Shown here: positions 7,451 to 15,079 of the stretch, in pieces
Layout: the number at the start of each line of letters is the position of its first letter
Numbering within the stretch: position 1 is the first letter of the stretch
Assembly (NCBI GenBank): GCA_036271855.1
Contig: DATAZV010000196.1
Location: 1 to 28,018 of the forward strand
DNA: 28,018 nucleotides
Origin: JAQGMJ01 sp036271855
Lineage (GTDB): Bacteria; Pseudomonadota; Gammaproteobacteria; Burkholderiales; JAEUOS01
Reading direction: 5' to 3'
Program-made: the position numbers and the translations under genes
Notes under the pieces: model-generated
Seen by the model: only the letters and a program-made list of their open reading frames with translations
Database searches by the model: none
Told to the model about the DNA's origin: nothing

Positions 7451-8290
7451 ATGAGCACCACCCGCAAAGTCATCCGCGTCGCCCGCGGCGTTCCCGCCAG
7501 CGACGGCGCCGGCGTCAAGCTGACCCGCGTGATCGGCACGCGCGAACTGCAAAACCTCGACCCCTTCCTGATGCTGGATTATTTCGCCTCGGAAGAGGCG
7601 GGCGACTACATCGCCGGTTTTCCCGACCATCCGCATCGCGGTTTCGAGACCGTCACCTACATGCTGTCCGGCCGCATGCAGCACAAGGACAACAAGGGCA
7701 ACCAGGGCGACCTCGGTCCCGGCAGCGTGCAATGGATGACCGCCGGGCGCGGCATCGTGCACTCCGAAATGCCGTTGCAGGAATCCGGCCGCATGTCCGG
7801 CTTCCAGCTCTGGGTCAACCTGCCGGCCAAGGACAAGATGTGCGCCCCGCGCTACCAGGACATCCCCGCCGATGAGGTGCCGACGGTCGAAAGCGAAAGC
7901 GGCGCCACGGTGAAGGTGCTGGCCGGCAGCTACGGCGGGGTCGAAGGCCCGGTCAAGGCTGTTGCCACCGAGCCGACTTACCTGGACGTCAGCCTGGCGC
8001 CCGAAGGCGCGTTTGCCGTCAGCCTGGAAGCGGAGCACACCAGCTTTGCCTACGTGTTCGAAGGCGAAGTCGCTTTTGGTGACGACAAGACCGTGGTCAA
8101 GCAGGGCCAGCTGGCGGTGTTCTCCACCGGCGCCGGCTTGAGCGCCATCGGCGGCGCGGCGGGAGGACGCTTCATTCTTCTCGCCGGCAAGCCGCTGAAG
8201 GAGCCGATCGCGCAATACGGCCCTTTCGTGATGAACACCATGGAAGAAATCCGCCAGGCGGTGACCGACTTCCAGGACGGCAAATTCTAA
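7451..8290 (+). CDS. Pirin family protein (bicupin)
   Basis: A 279-aa bicupin of the pirin family. The N-terminal cupin carries the metal ligands: His60 and His62 in FPDHPHRGFET, and His104 and Glu106 in GRGIVHSEMP, matching His56, His58, His101 and Glu103 of human pirin. The C-terminal cupin (about residues 150-250, starting VKVLAGSYGG) is typical. Bacterial pirins include quercetin 2,3-dioxygenases (YhhW type) and proteins that modulate pyruvate dehydrogenase or stress responses; which of these applies here cannot be read from sequence. AGGAAAG about 9 bases upstream supports the start. It seems monocistronic, with its own promoter and an intrinsic terminator downstream. Confidence 0.95.
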   Translation: MSTTRKVIRVARGVPASDGAGVKLTRVIGTRELQNLDPFLMLDYFASEEAGDYIAGFPDHPHRGFETVTYMLSGRMQHKDNKGNQGDLGPGSVQWMTAGRGIVHSEMPLQESGRMSGFQLWVNLPAKDKMCAPRYQDIPADEVPTVESESGATVKVLAGSYGGVEGPVKAVATEPTYLDVSLAPEGAFAVSLEAEHTSFAYVFEGEVAFGDDKTVVKQGQLAVFSTGAGLSAIGGAAGGRFILLAGKPLKEPIAQYGPFVMNTMEEIRQAVTDFQDGKF

Positions 8291-8350
8291 GCGCGGCGAA
8301 CGCGCGGGCCTGACCCGCGCCCACCTTGAGCAGTGCATGCAGGTATCATC

Positions 8351-8383
8351 CGGGCCGGGGCGTTTGCCCCGGCCCGTTTTCTT
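8351..8383 (+). terminator. Strong intrinsic terminator after pirin gene
   Basis: A perfect 11-bp GC-only stem (8351-8361 with 8366-8376), a GTTT loop and the tract TTTTCTT. This is a textbook rho-independent terminator on the plus strand, 60 bases after the pirin stop codon. It ends only 3 bases before the likely start codon of the MFS gene, which is unusual. Confidence 0.9.
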
Positions 8384-8385
8384 CT

Positions 8386-9633
8386 ATGTCCCCCCCTGCC
8401 ATTTCCCGCTCGCGGCGCTCGGCTGCCCTAGGCTTCGTCATGATCACGATGCTGCTCGACATCATGGGCATCGGCGTCATCGTCCCCGTGCTGCCCTCGC
8501 TGGTCGGCGAATTCACCGCCAACCGCGAAATGCAGTCCTACTGGTACGGCGGCCTCCTCGCCGCCTTCGGGCTGATGAATTTCCTCGCCTCGCCGCTGCT
8601 GGGCGCGCTGTCGGACCGTTTCGGCCGGCGCCCGGTGCTACTGCTTTCCACTTTCGGCCTGGGCGTCGATTTCGTCCTGCAGGCGCTCTCGCCGACGCTC
8701 GGCTGGCTGCTGCTGGCGCGCCTGATTGGTGGCGTCACCAGCGCCAGCTTCACCATCTCCAGCGCCTACGTCGCCGACGTCACCCCGCCGGAAGGCCGCA
8801 GCCGCGGCTTCGGCATGCTGGGCGCGATGTTCGGGGTCGGCTTCATCGTCGGGCCGATGGTCGGCGGCCTGCTCGGCGCGCAGGACATCCGCCTGCCGTT
8901 TTACGTCTCCGGCGCCCTGTGCGTGCTCAACTGCCTGTACGGCTATTTCATCCTGCCGGAGTCGCATCCGAAGGAAAAGCGCACGCCCATCGAACTGCGC
9001 AAGCTCAACCCTTTCGCCGCCCTGGGCGCGCTGCGCAGCGCGCCGGGCGTGGGTTCTCTCGTCCTGGTGTTTTCGCTCGCCACCTTCGCCCAGCTGGTGC
9101 TGCAGGCCACCTGGGTATTGTTCACCACCTTCCGCTTCGGCTGGGGGCCGGCGCAAAACGGCGTCGCGCTGTTCGCCGTTGGCGTGTGCGCGGTGATCGT
9201 GCAAGGAGTGCTCCTGGGCCGGCTGGTGCGGCGCTACGGCGAAGCGCGCGTGGCCATCGGCGGCCTGGCCTCGGGCACGGTCGCCTATACCCTCTACGGC
9301 CTGGCGCCGCAGGGCTGGATGCTGGTGCTCATCATCTACTGCAACTTCCTTTCCTTCGCCGTCGCCCCCGCCCTGCAAGGCCTGGTGTCGAAATCCTTCG
9401 GCGCCGCCGAGCAGGGCTACATCATGGGCTCGCTGTCGGCGATTTCCAGCATGATCATGGTGGTCACGCCGCTGGTCGGCACCGGCCTGCTGGGCACGGT
9501 GAGCGATCTGCCGCCGCACGACTGGCGCGTCGGCATCAGCTTCTTTTTATGCAGCGCCTTGCAGGGCGCCGCCCTGCTGATCGCCTGGCAGCGCCTGCGC
9601 GGCGCGGTCAGCGCTTCGCCAGCCCCAGGCTGA
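8386..9633 (+). CDS. MFS transporter, TetA/multidrug-like (DHA1 type)
   Basis: A 415-aa, 12-helix major facilitator of the drug:H+ antiporter group. Motif A is clear between helices 2 and 3 (GALSDRFGRRPVLL). The N-terminal LDIMGIGVIVPVLPSLV is the TetA/TCR-type first helix, and FTISSAYVADVTPPEGRSRGFGMLGAMFG is the conserved helix 4-5 region of TetA-like exporters. It probably exports a drug or metabolite; the substrate is unknown and a resistance phenotype cannot be assumed. The start at 8386 is chosen because helix 1 follows soon after, but there is no Shine-Dalgarno sequence: the preceding 35 bases are the pirin terminator hairpin. A TTG at 8326 in frame would place the hairpin inside the gene. 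The 3' end overlaps the convergent EamA gene by 26 bases. Confidence 0.92.
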   Translation: MSPPAISRSRRSAALGFVMITMLLDIMGIGVIVPVLPSLVGEFTANREMQSYWYGGLLAAFGLMNFLASPLLGALSDRFGRRPVLLLSTFGLGVDFVLQALSPTLGWLLLARLIGGVTSASFTISSAYVADVTPPEGRSRGFGMLGAMFGVGFIVGPMVGGLLGAQDIRLPFYVSGALCVLNCLYGYFILPESHPKEKRTPIELRKLNPFAALGALRSAPGVGSLVLVFSLATFAQLVLQATWVLFTTFRFGWGPAQNGVALFAVGVCAVIVQGVLLGRLVRRYGEARVAIGGLASGTVAYTLYGLAPQGWMLVLIIYCNFLSFAVAPALQGLVSKSFGAAEQGYIMGSLSAISSMIMVVTPLVGTGLLGTVSDLPPHDWRVGISFFLCSALQGAALLIAWQRLRGAVSASPAPG

Positions 9634-10525
9634 CAATCGCCGAGACCACCACCAGCGCGCCCACCACTTGCAGCGGCGCCACCGCCTGGCCCAGCACCAG
9701 GTAGCCCAGCACCAGCGCGGCGATCGGCTCGAAATTGAGCAGCGCCGAATTGCTCACCGCCCCGAGTCGCGGCAGGATCATGAACAGCGAAGTGATCGCG
9801 GTGCCGTAGAACAAGGTCAGCAGGATCAGCCCGGCCCAGCCGGCGCCCCCGCTCGGTAGGGCGAAGCCGGTGGTCGCAGCCCCCGCCGCGATGGTGACCA
9901 CCGCCACCACCGCCATCGTCAGCACGCTGCGCACCCGGCCGTCCACGCTCTTCAGCCAGCGGTTGGAGAGGAACAGCACCACCGCGAACGACAGCGCGGC
10001 CGCCAGCGCAAAGCCGACCCCGGCGCCGATCTCCACCCAGCGTTTGCCCAGGTCCACATGCCCGCTGCCCGCCGCGCCGCTCACATCCAGCGCGAGGAAT
10101 AGCCCGCAAAGCGCCACCGGCATTGCCCACAGCGCGCGCTTGGGCGGCGCCTCCACGCCGGCGCCCCAGGTGATCAGTGTCAGCATCAGCGGGCAGGTGT
10201 TGAAGGCCAGCAGCGCGAGGGCCACCGGAATGCGCGCCACCGCCGAATACAGGCAAAAGCTTTGCACCGACAGCACCAGGCCGATCAGCAGTGCCTTGCC
10301 GCGCAGTTCCGGGGCAAGGCGAAACGGCACGCCGATCACCTTCAGCATGCAAAAGACGATCAGCGCGGTGCCGGCTGAACGAAAGGTCACGGCGGTGACG
10401 ACGTTGGTGCCGTGCTCGAAGGCGAAGCGGGCGGAGACGTGGTTGCTGGCGAAGCAGAAGGTGATCGCCATCATCAGCACGACGCCCAGCCAGCGGGGCA
10501 GGGGAGCGGCCGCGGTAGTACTCAT
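9608..10525 (-). CDS. EamA/DMT family transporter
   Basis: A 305-aa membrane protein with about ten hydrophobic segments arranged as two EamA repeats (roughly residues 13-145 and 165-300), the architecture of the drug/metabolite transporter superfamily (RhaT/YdcZ-like permeases). The first repeat has ITFCFASNHVSARFAF and VTFRSAGTALIVF, and the second ends LLNFEPIAALVLGYLVLGQ, a hallmark of helix 9 in this family. Likely an exporter of amino acids or other metabolites, with the substrate unassigned. The upstream coding strand (CAATTCCCCTTAC) shows no Shine-Dalgarno site, so the start is only moderately sure. Its end overlaps that of the convergent MFS gene by 26 bases. Confidence 0.92.
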   Translation of the reverse strand: MSTTAAAPLPRWLGVVLMMAITFCFASNHVSARFAFEHGTNVVTAVTFRSAGTALIVFCMLKVIGVPFRLAPELRGKALLIGLVLSVQSFCLYSAVARIPVALALLAFNTCPLMLTLITWGAGVEAPPKRALWAMPVALCGLFLALDVSGAAGSGHVDLGKRWVEIGAGVGFALAAALSFAVVLFLSNRWLKSVDGRVRSVLTMAVVAVVTIAAGAATTGFALPSGGAGWAGLILLTLFYGTAITSLFMILPRLGAVSNSALLNFEPIAALVLGYLVLGQAVAPLQVVGALVVVSAIVSLGLAKR

Positions 10526-10618
10526 GTAAGGGGAATTGGTTCTTCTAGGTATTGACGGCAGGGCTTGCTGCGCGGGCGGGCCGCCAGGCTCGCCCGGTGT
10601 TGCGAAAATTCGAAACGG

Positions 10619-11056
10619 CTAGGAGGCCAGCGCGATCAGCACGCTGCAGGGCGCATGGTCGATCAGGTTGGCGCCGACCGAGCCGCGCCACCAGCGCTGC
10701 GCCCAGGTGGTGGCCTTGCGGTGGCCGACGCAGATCAGCTCCGCCTTGATGTCGCGCGCGCGGGTGCAGATCTCGTCCACCGGCTCGCCGCTGGCGAGTA
10801 TGCCCTCGACCGAAGGAAAGCCGCGGTCGTTCAGTCGCTTCACGCCCTCGTCCAGCACCGCCTTGAAGCGGGTCTTTTCGTGCTCCAGCACGTCCTCGAC
10901 CGCCAGGCCCTCGATCATCATCATGTTGGCGTAGGGGGGCATCACGGCCAGCAACTGCACCTCGGCCTTGAGCTCCTGCGCCAGGTTGGCGCACTCCAGC
11001 AGCGCGCGCCGGCCCTCTTCCGAGCCGTCGTAAGCCAGCAATATCCGGTTGTACAT
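10619..11056 (-). CDS. Universal stress protein (UspA family)
   Basis: A 145-aa single-domain USP. The N-terminal strand RILLAYDGSEEGRRAL carries the ATP-contacting Asp and the start of helix 1. The C-terminal VGHRKATTW...RGSVGANLIDHAPCSVLI is the phosphate-binding region with the closing strand typical of ATP-binding USPs. Cytoplasmic; such proteins aid survival under oxidative, starvation or DNA-damage stress. AGAGGAG about 6 bases upstream fixes the start. It lies 174 bases after the photolyase gene on the same strand, so it may have its own promoter but belongs with the neighbouring stress genes (peroxiredoxin, GSTs, photolyase). Confidence 0.94.
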   Translation of the reverse strand: MYNRILLAYDGSEEGRRALLECANLAQELKAEVQLLAVMPPYANMMMIEGLAVEDVLEHEKTRFKAVLDEGVKRLNDRGFPSVEGILASGEPVDEICTRARDIKAELICVGHRKATTWAQRWWRGSVGANLIDHAPCSVLIALAS

Positions 11057-11230
11057 ATGTACTCCTCTTTCCAGTTTCGCGAAAAACTGCCCTGCGGCGG
11101 GGCTGAAGCGGCGGCGCCCACCGGCTTGTCTCCTGGCGTGGCAGCTCGTCGGCCACCCGCTCGTTTGAGCGCAGTTTACGCTACCGGCGCAAAACTTTGG
11201 AAGGGATTTCCGCCCTCCCGTCTCTAGGGG

Positions 11231-12685
11231 TTAACCCTGCGCGCGGGCCGTCTTGAACAACGCCAGCGCGCGCTCCCGCGCCCCGGCATGCTCGACCATC
11301 GGTGCCGGGTAATCGCGGCCGATCACGCAGCCCGCCGCCTGCTGCTCCAGCGGCGGCATGGTCCAGGGCGCGTGCAGATAAGCGTCCGGCACCTTCGCCA
11401 GTTCCGGCAGGTAGCGGCGGATGAACTTGCCCTGCGGGTCGAAACGCTCGGACTGCAGCACCGGGTTGAAAATGCGGAAATAGGGCTGGGCATCGCAGCC
11501 GGTGGAGGCGGCCCACTGCCAGCCGCCGGCATTGGCCGCCAGGTCGTAGTCGTTCAGCTTGGCGGCGAACCAGCGCTCGCCCCAGCGCCAGTCGACCAGC
11601 AAATCCTTGGTGAGAAACGATGCCACGATCATCCGCAGTCGGTTATGCATATAGCCGCTGGAATTGATCTGGCGCAGCGCCGCGTCGATGATCGGGTAAC
11701 CGGTGCGCGCCTCGCACCAGGCGCGAAACTCGTCCTCGTTGTTGCGCCACTTCAGGCTCTCGTATTCCGGCTTGAAACAGAACTCGGCCGACTCGGGAAA
11801 GTGATACAAAATCTGAAAGTAAAAGTCGCGCCAGATCAGCTCCGAGAGCCAGGTGTCGGCGCCGGTCGAGCGGCGTTCGTGCGCGGCGCGCGCCAGCTTG
11901 CGGATCGAAATGGTGCCGAAGCGGTTATGCACCGATAGATAGGAACAGCCGCGTACCGCCGGAAAGTCGCGCGCCTCGCGGTAACGCGCCACGTGCTCGA
12001 GAAATTCGTCGAACATCGCCGCGGCACCGGCGAAGCCGGTGGGAATCTGCAATTCATGCAAATTGGTCGGCGCGAAGCCGAGCGCTTCGAGCGCCGGCAG
12101 CTTCTCGTCTTGCGGCGGCCGCGCCAGCTTGTCCAGATGGTCTTCGCTCGGGTAGGCGCGCAGGTAAAAGCTGTCGACCTTTTTCAGCCAGGCGTTCTTG
12201 TAGGGCGTGAACACCGAAAAGGGCTTGTCCGCCAGGGTGAGGATTTCGTCGCGGGCGAACACTGCCTGGTCCTTGACTGCATGAAAGGCGATGCCCAGCG
12301 CGTCCAGGTCGTGGCGCACCTGGCCGTCGCGCGCAATCGCCTGCGGCTCGTAGTCCTCGTTGGTGAACACAGCGTTGACTTCGAGCGCGCCGGCCAGCGC
12401 GGGTATCTCCTCGCGCGCGCGGCCATGGCGCACCATCAGGCCACCGCCGGCTTGTTCCAGCGCGGCCTTCAGGGGTTTCAGGCTTTCGAGAATGAACTCG
12501 ACGCGGCGGTCGTACGGCCGGTCCAGCGCATCGAGTATTTCGGTGTCGAAGACGAACACGCACCATACCCGCTGGCCCGCCTTCAGCGCGCGATACAGCC
12601 CGGCATTGTCTTCCAGGCGCAGGTCGCGGCGAAACCAGAACAGGGCCTTGGGGTAGCGAACCCTGATTTCGTCGATGTCGCGCAT
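11231..12685 (-). CDS. phrB: Deoxyribodipyrimidine photo-lyase (class I CPD photolyase)
   Basis: A 484-aa FAD enzyme that splits cyclobutane pyrimidine dimers with blue or near-UV light. The N-terminal antenna-binding domain starts ALFWFRRDLRLEDN. The C-terminal FAD domain has ELIWRDFY (Glu282, matching E. coli Glu274), GYPIIDAALRQ, HNRLRMIVASFL and the NAGGWQWAASTG signature. The electron-transfer Trp triad is kept: Trp313, Trp366 and Trp389 match E. coli Trp306, Trp359 and Trp382 with the last two spacings identical. Asn385 equals the flavin-contacting Asn378. This favours a repair enzyme over a cryptochrome. There is no Shine-Dalgarno sequence before the ATG; a hairpin lies just upstream. 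It follows a GST gene by 75 bases and may be co-transcribed. Confidence 0.96.
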   Translation of the reverse strand: MRDIDEIRVRYPKALFWFRRDLRLEDNAGLYRALKAGQRVWCVFVFDTEILDALDRPYDRRVEFILESLKPLKAALEQAGGGLMVRHGRAREEIPALAGALEVNAVFTNEDYEPQAIARDGQVRHDLDALGIAFHAVKDQAVFARDEILTLADKPFSVFTPYKNAWLKKVDSFYLRAYPSEDHLDKLARPPQDEKLPALEALGFAPTNLHELQIPTGFAGAAAMFDEFLEHVARYREARDFPAVRGCSYLSVHNRFGTISIRKLARAAHERRSTGADTWLSELIWRDFYFQILYHFPESAEFCFKPEYESLKWRNNEDEFRAWCEARTGYPIIDAALRQINSSGYMHNRLRMIVASFLTKDLLVDWRWGERWFAAKLNDYDLAANAGGWQWAASTGCDAQPYFRIFNPVLQSERFDPQGKFIRRYLPELAKVPDAYLHAPWTMPPLEQQAAGCVIGRDYPAPMVEHAGARERALALFKTARAQG

Positions 12686-12695
12686 GAAAGGAGAG

Positions 12696-12717
12696 ACCGC
12701 CCGGCAAGAGGGGCGGT
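12696..12717 (-). other. Inverted repeat just upstream of the photolyase start
   Basis: ACCGCCC (12696-12702) and GGGCGGT (12711-12717) form a 7-bp stem with an 8-base loop, 10 bases before the photolyase ATG on the minus strand. It lacks a clean T tract (CTCTCCTTTC follows), so it may be a weak terminator/attenuator, an operator or chance in GC-rich DNA. Confidence 0.35.
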
Positions 12718-12760
12718 TCCCCGCATTGTCGCCTAAAGACGACGTACGGCGGCCGGCAGC

Positions 12761-13462
12761 CTAGCCTGCCGGGAAGCCCGCCGCGTAGCCCTCGAACAGC
12801 CCCAGCATGCGCGTGCGCCATTCGATGACGGGCGCGTCGTCCGCCGCCAGGATGTCGAAAGCCGAAACGCAGCGCGCCCACTGGAAGTGGCCGAACACCA
12901 CGTAGTCGCCATAGGCCGCCGCCGCGCCGCAAAGGAAGGGCTGTTCCTTCACCGCATTGCGCAGCGGCAGCAAGAGCTTGCCGAAGTCGGCGCGGGTCGC
13001 CTCGCGATCGGCCACCACTTCTTCCAGCGCCTTGCCCATGCGCTTTTCGCGGCTGCTGCGGAAGTACTCGCGGTCCTTGTCCGCAGCGCAGTTGTGGATG
13101 TCGAGCGCGATCATGCGCATGATCGGCGCCGTCAACTGGGTCTCGGTCCAGTGCTTGAGAAAGCGCGCGTGGCGCTTGTCGGCCTCGCCCTCGAACAAGC
13201 CGGGCTTGCCGGGGTAGGCCTGTTCCAGATATTCGGCGATGTTCCACGAGTCCGTCACCGCCACCTCGCCGTCGAGCAGCACCGGCACCAGCATCGGCGG
13301 CGCCGCGTAGTAGGGCGCGATCACCTCCTTGTCGGTGAAGCGCCAGGGGATGGTCTCGACCTCCAGCTGCTTGTGCTTGAGCGCCATCCGGGTGCGCCAG
13401 CAGTAGGGGGAAAAGCGCCGCGCCGGGTCGGCGCCGGCGAGGTCGTACATGCGTAGGGCCAT
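12761..13462 (-). CDS. Glutathione S-transferase, LigE/etherase-like type
   Basis: A 233-aa cytosolic GST. The thioredoxin-like N-domain has FSPYCWRTRMALKHKQLEVE, the cis-Pro region MLVPVLLDG and the glutathione-binding TDSWNIAEYLEQAYP. The C-terminal all-helical domain follows, with an YGDYVVFGHFQWAR segment in helix 6. The N-terminal pattern SPYCWRTRMALKHK...PWRF resembles the beta-etherase LigE and fungal GSTFuA group, but that does not prove ether cleavage; general conjugation or peroxide reduction is equally possible. CGGAGA about 7 bases upstream supports the start. It sits 66 bases behind another GST gene and ahead of the photolyase, within the minus-strand stress cluster. Confidence 0.92.
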   Translation of the reverse strand: MALRMYDLAGADPARRFSPYCWRTRMALKHKQLEVETIPWRFTDKEVIAPYYAAPPMLVPVLLDGEVAVTDSWNIAEYLEQAYPGKPGLFEGEADKRHARFLKHWTETQLTAPIMRMIALDIHNCAADKDREYFRSSREKRMGKALEEVVADREATRADFGKLLLPLRNAVKEQPFLCGAAAAYGDYVVFGHFQWARCVSAFDILAADDAPVIEWRTRMLGLFEGYAAGFPAG

Positions 13463-13528
13463 GCGGGTCTCCGGGCCCGCGCTGGCGGAAATGCCTGCGG
13501 GCTTTGCGTCCTTTATTCTACGCGCGCC

Positions 13529-14224
13529 TTATTTGATGGTCGTCGCCGACTGGCCGAACAGCAGCTTTTTCGACTCCTCGGAAACCGTCGGTGCGGTATT
13601 GATTTCCGCCGCCCGCGCGTAGGCGCGCTCGGTTGCCGGGCGCGCGCGGATCGCGTCGAACCAGCGCTTGAGGTGCGGAAAATCTTCCAGCTTTTGTCCC
13701 TGGCGGGTGTGCGGCACCACCCAGGGGTAGGCGGCCATGTCGGCAATCGAGTATTCACCGGCGACGAACTCGCGGTCCGCCAGGCGCTTGTTCAGCACCG
13801 CGTACAGGCGCGCGGTCTCGCGCACATAGCGGTCGATGGCGTAAGGGATTTTTTCCGGCGCGTACTGCGAAAAATGGTGGTTCTGCCCGGCCATCGGCCC
13901 CAGGCCGCCCATTTGCCAGAACAGCCATTGCAGCACCTCGACGCGCCCCGGCAGATCCTTAGGCATGAACTTGCCGCTCTTCTCCGCCAGGTACAGCAGT
14001 ATGGCGCCGGACTCGAACACCGAGACCGGCTCCTTCTGCCCCACGGGCGCATGGTCGACGATCGCCGGCATCCGGTTGTTCGGCGAGATCTTCAGAAACG
14101 CAGGCTCGAACTGCTCGCCCTTGCTGATGTTCACCGGGACGATTTTGTACGGCAGCCCGGCCTCTTCCAGAAACATGGTGATCTTGTGGCCGTTCGGGGT
14201 GGTCCAGTAATAAAGGTCGATCAT
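13529..14224 (-). CDS. Glutathione S-transferase, Nu-class (YfcG/YghU-like)
   Basis: A 231-aa GST of the Nu/Ure2p-like group, which has little transferase activity but strong disulfide reductase and peroxidase activity using glutathione. The N-terminus DLYYWTTPNGHKITMFLEEAGLPY carries the Thr-x-x-Asn-Gly motif used instead of a catalytic Tyr or Ser. SPNNRMPAIVD has the cis-Pro, and VFESGAILLYLAEK binds the gamma-glutamyl group. The C-domain block QWLFWQMGGLGPMAGQNHHF is diagnostic of YfcG/YghU proteins. Length is normal. It lies between the peroxiredoxin-like gene (55 bases upstream) and the LigE-like GST (66 bases downstream), consistent with a thiol-redox operon. Confidence 0.95.
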   Translation of the reverse strand: MIDLYYWTTPNGHKITMFLEEAGLPYKIVPVNISKGEQFEPAFLKISPNNRMPAIVDHAPVGQKEPVSVFESGAILLYLAEKSGKFMPKDLPGRVEVLQWLFWQMGGLGPMAGQNHHFSQYAPEKIPYAIDRYVRETARLYAVLNKRLADREFVAGEYSIADMAAYPWVVPHTRQGQKLEDFPHLKRWFDAIRARPATERAYARAAEINTAPTVSEESKKLLFGQSATTIK

Positions 14225-14279
14225 GGAATTCTCTTCGCTGAAATGAATGAAGGTAGAGCCGTGGGTTTAGCCGGAGAGG

Positions 14280-14930
14280 CTAGGCCGCAACCCGCTGCAG
14301 CGCCGCCAGCGCATCGGTGGGCTCGGCGCGGTTGCGGTAGTCGGCATCGACGTGGGCGTAAAGCACCAGGCCGTCGGCGCCGATCGCATACGTCGCCGGC
14401 ACCGGCAAACTCCATTGCCCGCCGCCGTTGATCAGGCGCAGGTCGTTGCCGTTTTTCAGGTACAGCGCCTGCAGCTCCGGCGGCAGCTCGAAGGCCAGGC
14501 CGAAGGCGGCGGCGGCGCGCAATTCGGGGTCGCTCAGCACCGGGTATTCGAGGGCATTCTTTTCGCTGGTAGAGAGGCTGCGGTCCGGTGTCTCCGGGGT
14601 GACGGCGATCATGCCCGCGCCCAGCGCGCGGATTTGCGGCAGCAGCTTCTGGTAGGCGCGCAGGGTGAGGTTGCAATAGGGGCACCAGCCGCCGCGGTAA
14701 AACACCACGATGGCCGGGCCTTTGGCCAGTTCATCGGCCAGGCGCACCTGCTTGCCCTGCACATTGGTCAGCGTTGCATCGGGCGCGCGTTCGCCCGCCT
14801 TCAGCGCGGTGCCCTCGATGCCGCTGGCGCGCAACTGCGCGGTGGCCGCCTCCATGGTGGCCAGGCGCTCGGGCGCAAAGCGCGCGGCGGCAGTCTGTTT
14901 CTGGGTGGCGAGTTCTTCGGTAAGAGACAT
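14280..14930 (-). CDS. Peroxiredoxin-like (AhpC/TSA family) thiol protein
   Basis: A 216-aa protein with a thioredoxin fold of the AhpC/TSA type. The redox site is FYRGGWCPYCNLTLRAYQ, a CxxC motif in the place of the peroxidatic cysteine, as in the PRX-like group often annotated peroxiredoxin-like family. An N-terminal helical extension of about 45 residues precedes GERAPDATLTNVQGK. It probably reduces peroxides or disulfides in the cytoplasm, though the CxxC arrangement leaves open a disulfide oxidoreductase role. Start at 14930 is chosen because AAGGA lies about 8 bases upstream; an in-frame ATG at 14945 does not have this. It heads the minus-strand run of two GSTs and photolyase, and is divergent from a LysR gene that may control it. 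Confidence 0.93.
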   Translation of the reverse strand: MSLTEELATQKQTAAARFAPERLATMEAATAQLRASGIEGTALKAGERAPDATLTNVQGKQVRLADELAKGPAIVVFYRGGWCPYCNLTLRAYQKLLPQIRALGAGMIAVTPETPDRSLSTSEKNALEYPVLSDPELRAAAAFGLAFELPPELQALYLKNGNDLRLINGGGQWSLPVPATYAIGADGLVLYAHVDADYRNRAEPTDALAALQRVAA

Positions 14931-14980
14931 GATGTTTCCTTGCAATGGGGCCTGAGCCTTGAGTGTAATCAGCCGCGCAT

Positions 14981-15010
14981 TTGCGACATACGTGAAATAA
15001 CAGATATGAT
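14981..15010 (+). promoter_or_regulatory. Candidate LysR gene promoter in AT-rich divergent region
   Basis: TTGCGA (14981-14986), 18-base spacer, TATGAT (15005-15010), about 70 bases before the LysR start. The surrounding 14980-15040 is strikingly AT-rich against its GC-rich flanks and contains an imperfect dyad (GAAATAA at 14994-15000 with TTTATTC at 15010-15016). Such a shared region between a LysR gene and its divergent target is where LysR binding is expected. Confidence 0.5.
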
Positions 15011-15079
15011 TTATTCCGTTTTTGCGTAAAATAAACCAGGTTAACCGAGTGGAGCCGGGCAGACCCGGGTAGACCCGCC

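Noticed and set aside
12761..13462. Lignin beta-etherase (LigE) assignment for the GST
   Set aside because: Similarity is in the N-terminal glutathione-binding region; no LigF, LigG or lignin pathway genes are nearby, so only the GST family is claimed.
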